NCBI GenBank assembly: GCA_022495005.1
Contig: JAGYXB010000046.1
Location: forward strand, 248,001-312,000
Source of the DNA: Rhyacophila brunnea
Taxonomy: Eukaryota > Arthropoda > Insecta > Trichoptera > Rhyacophilidae
Length of the DNA stretch: 64,000 nt
Direction of reading: 5' to 3'
A model generated the notes under the pieces. It ran no database searches. It was not told the origin of the DNA and worked only from the letters and a program-made list of their open reading frames with translations. Positions 55,566-64,000 of this stretch are shown piece after piece; positions within the stretch are counted from its first letter, which is position 1; every line of letters begins with the position of its first letter. Both the position numbers and the translations under genes were made by a program.

Positions 55566-55860
55566 TGACACCAGACATCAACACAAATTTTGTCATTAAC
55601 AGCGAACCAATCGAACGTGTGACTCATTATAAATATTTAGGTACATGAGTCAATGAGAAATGGGATCAGTCTCAGGAAATAAAAACTAGAATTGAGATCG
55701 CAAGGAGCGCCTTTCTCAAAATGAGACGTCTCCTTAGCAATCGAGACCTTAACCTAGGTCTGAGACTGCGTATGGTACGTTGTTATGTTCTCTCAATTCT
55801 TTTCTATGGTATGGAAGTATGGACGCTAAACCAAGAGATGTTACGGAGACTTATCGTTTT
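55566..55860 (+). pseudogene. LINE family A, upstream part in inverted orientation (plus half)
   Basis: The plus strand reads TPDINTNFVINSEPIERVTH, YKYLGT, a shift, then VNEKWDQSQEIKTRIEIARS, AFLKMRRLLSNRDLNLGLRL, RMVRCYVLSILFYGMEVWTL, NQEMLRRL. In the protein this segment lies just upstream of the part encoded on the opposite strand at 55258-55565. The two halves meet head to head at about 55565, as in a 5' inversion. Confidence 0.85.
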
Positions 55861-55939
55861 AACGAGCACTAATAAAACACATTACATCTATATAAAATTT
55901 GGCTACGTACTTTTTCCGACTTAGGTATACGCCCTCTAA

Positions 55940-56310
55940 ATGCGCGAATTTTGCTATTCTTCTTAGTGTTGGCCTGTGTCCCTGTTAATTATATTAGAAA
56001 TCGGTAACATCAGTTGTTTATTTTCCCAATGTGCAGAACAAACCTGCCAATGGTGATGCCAATTGGGTAATTGGGTATTGATATCCTCCACCTACGAACG
56101 ATGAATTTGGGTAAACGTTGTTTTGAGAATTCTTAAAATAGGGTCTGCTTAGGTCATTCAACGTACATTGATGTAGAGATTTCATAGTTTTTGTATTTAC
56201 TCTTTTAATACATTTTTTTTTTGTTTTTTCATGTTATGTTGTGAATGTCTTAAATCTGTAATTTGTAAAGTTCGATATTTATGTAAATAAATACTTTGAA
56301 TTGAATTTAT
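55940..56310 (+). mobile_element. Probable LINE 3' untranslated end
   Basis: The segment ends TTTATGTAAATAAATACTTT then GAATTGAATT, that is an AATAAA-containing end followed by a short GAATT repeat, a common 3' end of CR1/Jockey-type LINEs. Upstream text (CCTGTTAATTATATTAG, TGCCAATGGTGATGCC) has no open frame. Family membership is not established. Confidence 0.4.
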
Positions 56311-56352
56311 CTCAGAGACCTTTACAGAAAAAAAATCCGTGCGTGTAATTAT

Positions 56353-56498
56353 GTACGCGCGTTAGATGTTATACTTCTTTGGCGTAAAAAAACAAAATAA
56401 TCGGACACCACGTTAGTCAAAATTCACATCAACCAAAAATATTCAAACATTTAGAAAATAGTTTTCACAACGCCCCAAAAGAAGTATAACTTCAAAAA
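56353..56498 (-). mobile_element. Family T element, copy D (short, internally deleted)
   Basis: It begins GTACGCGCGTTAGATGTTAT, continues ACTTCTTTGGCGTAAA and ends CGCCCCAAAAGAAGTATAAC then TTCAAAAAT. Both characteristic ends are present in 146 bp, so it is a MITE-like derivative and shows best which two ends define the family. Confidence 0.8.
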
Positions 56499-57257
56499 TC
56501 TTCAGGCTTATAAATAGCTGTCCTGAAATAATTACGTTAATGGATATTGTGTAGTTTATGTTCATGTTTAATATTTCTGACGAAACGCGCGCGCGTTACA
56601 AACAGCAAATCGTCCACCCGATGTCCTACAACCTAGATCGTATAGGTATAATAGTTATCGGTGTGTCTAAGTGGTAAATATATATCATTTTTATTTAAAA
56701 CCAGTCTTATCCTCAGCAATCTCAGATAATTACATGACTATATTATTATATAAAATGTTTTTTTATATATTGTATAATATTATTATCTTTTAAAATAATC
56801 TGTACGAGATTGGAATCGCTACACACATCCAACACTAAGGATCAAATTAAAAACTTCTAATATAATAAGACAATCGGCAGGTAAAAAACGAATGAGATTA
56901 TAGCGATTATAAATTATTAGCACTATACTTCCTAAAACGGTTTACTCTCAGTTTCATTTACCTATCTATATGAGATAACATAACATTATGTGGCCGGAAA
57001 TGTCTTTCTTTCGCCGATTGAATTAATTATTTCCGATGGGAAATTATCGCTACTTGCTCAAAACTAGCGTGAAGCATCGTCACGTACAGAAGAAAAAATA
57101 TTGCTCGGAATGCTTCACAAACATAATATTTCCGTACAATATCTATACGTGTTAAATAATTTGACACAGTGTTTAATACTGATTCACTATATCATGTAAC
57201 AAGTATTTCAATAAATTAATAATACAAAAACAACAAATTCAACATGATAATTAGGAA
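56499..57257. other. AT-rich non-coding stretch
   Basis: Includes a CGCGCGCG run at 56586. Nothing else recognised. Confidence 0.4.
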
Positions 57258-57265
57258 GTATATAC

Positions 57266-57813
57266 CAGTGGCGAAGGGTGGAGGTAGGCTGTTAAGAGCG
57301 TACATAAATAGTGCACACTAAACCTTGTCAGTCAAACGTATCTAATTGTTTTCATTGGATGTGTTAAATAGGTAAATTTATAATTGATTTAATCATTTTA
57401 TTTATTAATAATAAATATAAATGTAGAATATTTACACAAAAACATACTTTCTCTTCTACTTTATTGTTATTTATAATTAAATCATTTTTTATATTTTGTA
57501 GATATAATATATTATGGCGCATTGACCAATCTCTGTAATGCCATAATACTCCTTTTTTCTAAATAATCAAATAAACAAATGAACGACTACAATGTGTAGA
57601 TAGTGTTTGTTAGTTTTTAAATAATATCTTTTGACTATTATCTACTATCGCTTGGAATAGGCGGGGTTTAATTAAATTCTAAAAATTAACCAGCATCATC
57701 TGCAAATTGTACCTATTAGTTTAATGAAAACAAATAAGTATATAAATCTGACAAACTTAAGTGTGCACTATTTATGTCGAATCTTAACAGCCTACCTTCA
57801 TCCTTCGGCACTG
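57266..57813. mobile_element. hAT MITE, 548 bp, complete, 8 bp TSD
   Basis: Long terminal inverted repeats of about 95 bp: CAGTGGCGAAGGGTGGAGGT, AGGCTGTTAAGA, ACATAAATAGTGCACACT and TTGTCAG at the left; CAGTGCCGAAGGATGAAGGT, AGGCTGTTAAGA, ACATAAATAGTGCACACT and TTGTCAG inward from the right. Flanks GTATATAC (57258-57265) and GTATATAT (57814-57821) match at 7 of 8. The interior is AT-rich and non-coding. The decayed relative is at 12235-12800. Confidence 0.93.
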
Positions 57814-57821
57814 GTATATAT

Positions 57822-58005
57822 TAAGACGAACCATTGCAAGATAGGAAATGATGGATAACCGAAAAGGATAGTGTACAATTGGATAGTTATCTTTAGAAGA
57901 AAAGTTGGTATTGATACGATATTTCTATTGATGGATACATACAAAATATGACAACCTCTGTAACAGAAAACTTTTCGGTAAGGAATTATGTTTTGTCCAT
58001 ACATA
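57822..58005. other. Spacer between two hAT MITEs
   Basis: AT-rich, nothing recognised. The 84-codon minus frame 57798-58052 bridges the two elements and is not a gene. Confidence 0.4.
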
Positions 58006-58013
58006 ACGATGAG

Positions 58014-58643
58014 TAGGGATTGCCATACCGGTATGTCAAAATCGGTATTCAATTATTTATAGATACCAAATTACCGGTATTTTCGATAGTAAGAAATCAT
58101 ACACTTTATGTTTATCGAAAATTAATTTAATGTTATTTTTTCATTACTACTACTATATTGTATAAGATGTGAAGGTGAGGTGAAGGTGCGAAAACGCAAC
58201 ATATATTGACTGAAACCAATAAAATGTAAATAACACTAAAACAAAATACCCCAAATATACTTATAGAATTGTCGAGATGAATTAAAATATTTCGAGAAGG
58301 AAAACATTCATGGCAAATATGTCCTATCATTCTACAACTATTGATCCAACAGTAGGTACATCCAGCAAATTTTGAATTTGAGATAGATTTTTCTGTACCC
58401 GAATAGTATTCGTAAAAATAAGTAATTCTAAAATGTTATGATCATACGTAAGATCAACATAAATATAGCTAGGCACTTTAGGTTGCTATACAATAAACAG
58501 TGTTTTAAATTGATTTTAAAAGCTATAATCTTTAAAGGTAAACTTCTTTTTTCTATAATATGTTTTGATGAATACCTGTATTAATGCCGATATTCAAAAA
58601 GAAATACCAGTATTGCTATATTCATTCGGTATTGGAATCCCCA
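58014..58643. mobile_element. hAT MITE, TAGGGATTG family, complete, 8 bp TSD
   Basis: A 630 bp element with ends TAGGGATTGCCATACCGG and, inward from the right, TGGGGATTCCAATACCG. Flanks ACGATGAG (58006-58013) and ATGATGAG (58644-58651) match at 7 of 8. The body matches 19092-19660 throughout. No transposase. Confidence 0.9.
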
Positions 58644-58651
58644 ATGATGAG

Positions 58652-60000
58652 GTACTTGACAAACAGAGCTTAATTTCAATTAATTCAGTAATATCCTTAC
58701 TTTCGTCAACATATTAAAGAAGAATTTTCGTTAATATGTTCAACGGATCTACACAAAATACGAGAAAACCATTTTTTGTGAGATCCTGATTAAATTGTGT
58801 TTAATTCTGAATACACAACAGCTGTCACATACTAGCTTTTGACAACCAAATTTCAGCTATAACGCTACCTACGTAATGTGGACAATGTGTCCTATGTGAG
58901 CTCAATAATAATTAACAGCACGTCAGTTTAATCAAGCGACTATCTATTATAACAGCATAGTAGCTCCGTAAGCCTCGGGTCTAAATCTATTACACGTCCA
59001 TCGCCTTAGATAATAATTTTATTGTTCTGTAGGTGGTGTTATGTATTTCATGCAAAATTCAGACGATATTATTGCCAAATAATTTTATAATATTGTGCTA
59101 ATAAGCGACACCTATAATATTATCAGTTGTCGAAAATTACTCGCGGTGATTTAAAACCGTAAATAAATTAATCTAAACTATTGTATGGCACTTAGTAGGT
59201 ATACACACATATGTGGGTAACAACAATATAATTAATATTCAAAGTAATCGCTAAAGTAACAAATGTCATTGGATACGATACGATAGCCAACACCGTAGAA
59301 ACGATAAATTTAAAAAAATCTTAAGATGTACACTATGCATGAACTACATCATGTATGGAAATACATTATAACGAGAGAAAATTGACAGAAAATGTACGTA
59401 CATTTATTTATACAATATATCTTTCGGTTGAAATAATTTTAGACAAAATTGTATTTATTTCTATAGTCCATCCAACCACTGGCAAGAGAGGAAGGATTGA
59501 TAACATAATATTAATCAGACTATTCAGTATTCTGTCCGAAAAGACATATAATTAATCGAGGAAAAATACTTGCTACGCGGTTATCCGGTTTAAGCCGTTA
59601 TAATTTTTAAAATATTTTGGATATAAGTGAGATTTTGGGATATTCCATTTGTATTCCAAAAAAAGTTTTATCGGTGCTACTAGACTAGACTGGCTCTCAG
59701 CAATTAGGATTGTCAATTAACTGTAGAGTAGTAAGCAAATTTAGTAAGTAGGTCATATTTTAATTTTTCCATGGTTTAATTTCCCGGTTAACCGAGTAAA
59801 TGGCTTAGTTTAGAAATGCGCGGTTAACCGGTTTCGGTTTAAACCGGTTTGTATGCTCTAGTCGGTTTTCTTTTCCGCAGCATTTGTAGGCCGCAGGATC
59901 ATTGAAGTTGTATAAGTATTATCGTCAAATAGGGCCTATATATCAATGTCAAAGCAAGTTCTTTAATTTTCATAAAATAACAGTACCTAAGTATCATTAT
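58652..60000. other. AT-rich stretch with a GGTTAACCGG-rich repeat remnant
   Basis: At 59577-59870 the strings GCGGTTATCCGGTTTAAGCC, GCGGTTAACCGG and GGTTTAAACCGG recur at the two ends of a 290 bp piece, suggesting an old hAT-type MITE whose ends are no longer clear. A 66-codon plus frame (59355-59555) has no domain. The last 10 bp (59991-60000) are the left TSD of the next SINE. Confidence 0.4.
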
Positions 60001-60242
60001 TTTCCGACCATGTCTGATCCTAATAGGATCATATTATTATGAGTCTCCACAGAGTAGAGGTTTGTATTGAGGGATTTTTGTTTTTTACGAGAAATGGATG
60101 TCAGCCACTTGCTCAACCTATTAGGTACATACCCTGACAGACACAAATTGAAAAACAATACGTGTACTTGCCAGACCCTGGATTCGAACCTGGGACCCAC
60201 GGCGTTATAGTCCAATGCTTAAGCCGTGCGGCTACCGTGGGT
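60001..60242 (-). mobile_element. tRNA-derived SINE family S1, full length, 10 bp TSD
   Basis: A 242 bp element on the minus strand. It starts ACCCACGGTAGCCGCACGG (A-box region), has TGGGTCCCAGGTTCGAATCC (B box), an AAGTACACGTATTG body and a 3' end CATGGTCGGAAAA. The target duplication GTATCATTAT is perfect at 59991-60000 and 60243-60252. Truncated relatives lie at 28381-28590, 47112-47205 and 48483-48645. It would be transcribed by pol III and moved by a partner LINE; the partner is not identified. Confidence 0.93.
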
Positions 60243-60252
60243 GTATCATTAT

Positions 60253-60594
60253 AGTTGCACAAATATTTCATAAATAATTTGTTGAAATGCGCATACGCAA
60301 GAGAAAATGAACAACTAATTATTTACCCTGCAGCGCGATAGGTGGACTTTCCCGCGGCATGGATTCGAGTTGCGTAGAGTCAAATTGACATCTACTCGAT
60401 AAGCACAACGCGACACATTCAACTCGCGGTGATGTGATATGAATAAGATGTGATGATTAATATAATTAAATGGTAATACATGTATGGAATTTTTTTAATA
60501 ACTGTTTTTAATGTGTTTCCTGACTAATATAAAATGACTAATTATCCAATATGGCGAAGGGTCGCATGTTATTTAGTTACCACAAAATGGGGTC
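60253..60594. other. GC-shifted patch with tentative exon
   Basis: At 60327-60422 the minus strand has an acceptor-like ATCACCGCGAG at its start and CTGCAGG/GTAAAT at its end. Between them two frames are open, one reading VECVALCLSSRCQFDSTQLE then SMPRESPPIALQ. No family is recognised, and the sequence may instead be a promoter-like CpG patch. Confidence 0.2.
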
Positions 60595-60811
60595 GCAATC
60601 AATACTCCATAATACGATGACGAGTGCCAACAACGCAATAATTCAAGTGGATTTAATTATAAATACAGTATCCTTAATTCTAACGCGCGAAACTCTGGGG
60701 TTCCGAGGAATACCATTTGGTGAACACTACTGTAGAACATCATACTACCCTTAACCTTGGGGGACCGCCAAACATATTGGCCTGGGGGCCCGCCTTAGGA
60801 TATGGGGGCTA
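60595..60811 (-). mobile_element. CATGGCCCC-ended element, partial copy
   Basis: It matches the right half of 62358-62755: CAATAC..CATAATAC, ATTCAAGTGGATTTAATTAT, ACCATTTGGTGAACACTACT, GTAGA.CATCA.ACT and the G-rich end GGCCTGGGGGCCCGCC then GGATATGGGGGCTATG. The left terminus is missing. Orientation is given relative to 41028-41418. Confidence 0.7.
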
Positions 60812-61844
60812 TGATCTAGAAACTAGACAGTCACGATATATCTATACTTCGTTCGTTTTCCTTTGTTGTCACACGGGCTCGTTGCAAAGACCATTCTCAA
60901 GAAACTGTCAAAAACCCTTGGCGCTCTAAAAATACCCATTAGTACGATGTATTTGCCTGTTATTCACGACGCAGTATTTCTCAATCGTATCATCAAACAT
61001 AGCTAACCTGATTTCTCATCTCACGAGCTTTGAGCGTTATTTGGTTTTTATTACACAGGTAACCCATCGCGAATCGAACCAAGTTTCGCTGAGCTTTGCC
61101 CATCAAGAGATTTTATTGATATTCAAAAATACAACCATAATGACAAATACACATGTAACGAAACCAAAAACTGTTATTTTCTGAGTTAGCTTGGCGAAAG
61201 GTGTCGATGGTAAGTCAAATTCGATCATGTTGCGGTTTTTTGTTGTTATTTTGTATTACATACGAATCCCACATTGTGACCTTATTTCAGCGTATTGAAT
61301 TAGGATTCCCCGAAGTTTCAGAATAAATGCCTGTAAATTAATCGTGGCGCCCAAAGGCATACTTTGACAACCCTTAAATTTGTAAATAATAACAAATAAC
61401 GGATGATGTCAGCACAAATAACAAAATAAAGAAAAACCGTGAATGTATCAAGCAATATATTATAAAGAAAACATTCTTTACCCATTACGTAAATATGATA
61501 ACAAAATGTAAAAAAAATATATTCATTTTGCAGGTGTTAACATGTTTTAGTTGGAGCATTGAATTTTCGTATGTCCCATAAATAACAAGGTGTTAATACA
61601 CCTGTCGCAATTTACCCAAGCGAACGTGAAGTAATGAGAGAAAAGATGGTTTTCAAATAGAAATTTCGCCGCGCTCAGATATTAATATAAATTAACGAGC
61701 CCGTAATTGTTTCACACTCGAACACATTCAATATACAAAATATAAGCCACTTTATACAAAATAATAATTGGCCATCCAAATGAAAAACTAACAAACTCTT
61801 CTCGTGTTTTATTATTAACAATATTTTACAAGAAATCAATAATT
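60812..61844. other. AT-rich non-coding stretch
   Basis: No gene or repeat end recognised. A 70-codon plus frame (60717-60929) begins inside the previous element and is chance. Confidence 0.4.
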
Positions 61845-62183
61845 TAGGGATGCAATGACAATAGCGGGAATTTCCAAATACGAGTATATAAATAAATTAA
61901 GTCAATATGTCACGTTATTAAGACAACACCATACTGTAATATTAACTTACAAATACTTCGAAAGGCTGCACATTTTGGTCATCAAAATATTATCAAATCT
62001 ATACAATACCGTCGATTTTCATTCAAGTTTGATACAATACCGGCAAACTCCACTTTGCCTAATAATATATCGAGCGGTTATTGCAAATTTGGAGTCAAGG
62101 TATTTTAGTATCCTAGGATTGGAAAAAACGTGAAATCCTGCCTATTTTAACTGCTGTTAATATAATTAGTTCTGCAATCCCTA
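61845..62183. mobile_element. Possible TAGGGATGCA-ended MITE
   Basis: The ends TAGGGATGCAATGAC and, inward from the right, TAGGGATTGCAGAAC are an inverted pair of about 11 bases, similar to the TAGGGATTG hAT family. Flanking 8 bp do not match. The 92-codon plus frame (61855-62133) fills most of it; I see no domain and take it as chance within the element. Confidence 0.5.
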
Positions 62184-62234
62184 AAAATATCACGTTTACA
62201 TTTATGTAACGCTTTACTTTCAATGAGCATTCTT

Positions 62235-62344
62235 GGGGCTGGTAGCTTAATTGGTTGAAGCATATTGGCGCGATACCAGTGGATATACGAGTTCAAATCC
62301 AGTCGAGCATCGTATTTTTTTCAAACGTATTTTTTTCTAGTGTG
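62235..62344 (+). mobile_element. tRNA-derived SINE family S2
   Basis: GGGGCTGGTAGCTTAATTGG (A box), ATTGGCGCGATACCAGT (anticodon-arm-like stem), GAGTTCAAATCCAGTCG (B box), TCGTATTTTTTTCAAACG and a tail ending TCTAGTGTGT. It lies 13 bp before the CATGGCCCC-ended element, so the two insertions are nearly adjacent. Confidence 0.8.
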
Positions 62345-62357
62345 TAAATATCTGAGG

Positions 62358-62755
62358 CATGGCCCCTACAGAGGGAGCTACATGGGGCTGACAGGTCTCT
62401 AGTCCGGGGGCACGGCGAGGCGAGTCGACCAGATAAGTGAGATACACGCATCACAAATTCGCTTTAATAGTTGAAAAAACCGCTGTTTTCCTTGAATAAT
62501 GTTATTATGTAAAATTATGTGGTTGTAGGATACAATTTTTAATTGTGTATCGATACTCCACAACTCCATAATTCAAATGGATGTATTAAAATATACAAAA
62601 AAAACACTACATATATCTGCACATTAATTTTACCGGGTACACCATTTGGAAAACGCTACTGTAGAGAGCATCACACTGAATTTATCCTTAGCGATAGGTG
62701 GGGGGGGGCGTCAAAGATCATAGCTTGGGGCCCGGTTCAGGATGTGGGGGTATTG
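62358..62755 (-). mobile_element. CATGGCCCC-ended element, complete, 8 bp TSD
   Basis: A 398 bp element whose ends are CATGGCCCCTACAGAGG and GATGTGGGGGTATTG. The target duplication ATCTGAGG is perfect at 62350-62357 and 62756-62763. Internal words (ACACCATTTGGAAAACGCTA, CTGTAGAGAGCATCACACTG) are the inverse of those in 41028-41418. A G9 run lies at 62699-62708. Non-coding. Confidence 0.9.
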
Positions 62756-62768
62756 ATCTGAGGTGTTT

Positions 62769-62846
62769 TCAAGTTATGTATGTTCAACATATGGAATGTT
62801 ACATTCTCAAATCTTGTGAATCATTCGTTTATTAAAGAAATGTTTG
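62769..62846 (+). repeat. Dispersed repeat family R, solo copy
   Basis: TTATGTATGTTCAACATATG, TTACATTCTCAAATCTTGTG, AATCATTCGTTTATTAAAG. It starts 6 bp after the TSD of the preceding element. Confidence 0.65.
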
Positions 62847-64000
62847 TTTTATTGAAAAAAGTGGAAAAGTAATTTAATTTCCAATAAACAGAGAATAATA
62901 ATATCAATTCAATAATTGTCTTAATGTTTTATGCTGATTTATTAAGAAACCGACAGTTGGTTATAAGTAGTTGAGTTATTCGCAAATTAATACTACCCTA
63001 CCAGAAGAAAATCATGTGAAAGCTAATCCCGATATCCAAAGATTGCATGCTCTAATTCTATATACTATACACAATAGCCACGTCAAATAGCAAAGTAACA
63101 ATTATCTTAGCCGACCACTAATAGGCGAGGGAAACAGGAAACAAAAAAAGTAAATTAACAACCACTATTATCCCGGGTAGAGTCAAATAGAAACTTAGGT
63201 TTATTTTCATAATGTGTATGTATGTATATTCAAGTATGTCGAAGATGATCGAATACTTTCACGACAATAATATTGTAAATATCTATATAGGTATGTTCGG
63301 CTCATCATAATTGAACGGTATAGAATTTGATATGAATATGGATAGGGTTAGATTCGTCAACACAAAAGGTTGTAATACCAATGAAAAGGTTTAACAATAG
63401 TAAAAATATTATTTATTTTTATTCTCATATAAAATTTCTGATTTATCGTATAATGATAGGAGCCTGGCCCAAAATTAATATACCCACATTGAATCATTCA
63501 AATGGAAAATACTGAGAAAAATGTTTGGGCCCATCGCAAATGATGTAATTTCTATCCTACAAGATAATAAATAACGAAGAGCTGTTATACGTACTCTAAA
63601 ATATCTTGATTTTATAGATCACAATGAATAATCTAAGCAGGTCATGTAGAAATTACACATTCAGGACACAAAACGGACAGAAAAAAGGATGAACGACTGG
63701 CAGGAGGTATATTTGTCAAAGCTGAAAGGACAGGGACCGTTGGTTGGATTATATAGCCCAGGTAGAAGATTAATTAACAATATAAGTAATAAAAAAATAT
63801 TTTAAAGTAGTCGAGTTGAAAAACATTACCATAAAAACCCATAATGCTGACAAATGATAATATAGTTATGAATATATAGTAGGTATATTGTAACCGATTA
63901 AAAGAAAAAATATTACATAAAAAGATATGAAATCTATTGCAATAAGAACGACTCTTTTATATGAGCATTTAAATGGATTGTGCGCAACATTACAAAACGG
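62847..64000. other. AT-rich non-coding stretch to the window end
   Basis: No gene or repeat end recognised. At 63640-63790 the text (CATTCAGGACACAAAACGGA, GACTGGCAGGAGGTATA) is mildly GC-richer and could be LINE-derived, but no conserved motif is readable. Confidence 0.4.

Noticed and set aside
61855..62133. 92-codon plus-strand frame as a gene
   Set aside because: It sits between the inverted TAGGGAT ends of a likely MITE, and the translation shows no domain.

Overview
The window looks like AT-rich nuclear DNA from an insect. A sap-sucking hemipteran such as an aphid would fit, but that is an impression from the repeat types, from frequent GTAGGTACCTAC-like strings and from one TTAGG/CCTAA-type (insect telomere) motif. 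It is not proven. No complete, intact protein-coding host gene could be recognised. There are no rRNA genes, CRISPR arrays, operons or bacterial signals. Almost everything that can be identified is transposable-element (TE) debris, and about a third of it is well enough preserved to place ends and target-site duplications (TSDs).

Layout. 0-7 kb: a LINE 3' fragment, a full-length but four-times frameshifted mariner (1442-2741), a pogo/Tigger-like element with an internal duplication (4845-5560), the first copy of a four-copy MITE, and a LINE C-terminal fragment. 8-9 kb: two tandem 410-414 bp units, each holding a near-perfect 81 bp foldback. 12-14.6 kb: decayed hAT MITEs and a three-level nest (palindrome-ended element, then a hAT with an 8 bp TSD, then a 105 bp TTAA-flanked MITE that splits the hAT dimerisation domain). 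15-20 kb: LINE fragments, a 518 bp TIR element, a hAT and a dispersed MITE. 21.8-23.3 kb: three foldback/TIR elements, one with a CCTAA array in its loop. 24-31 kb: MITEs, a hAT, a SINE fragment and a 104 bp-armed foldback.

32-48 kb: mostly AT-rich DNA with two GC-shifted islands that could be exons (33418-33540 plus, 39343-39519 minus), two precisely bounded hAT elements (41028-41418, 42446-43186), and tRNA-derived SINEs. 49-56.4 kb is the densest LINE area: a SINE with a 14 bp TSD, fragments of at least four LINE lineages, an RT fragment with the YADD catalytic box, and a LINE copy whose 5' part is inverted in the manner of twin priming. 57-63 kb: two hAT MITEs with 8 bp TSDs, a full-length SINE with a 10 bp TSD, and further copies of the families above.

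The elements do not form a pathway. What they give is a relative chronology from nested insertions and TSDs, and a set of families with several copies each. The few candidate exons are listed at low confidence because single-window reading cannot separate short exons from chance.
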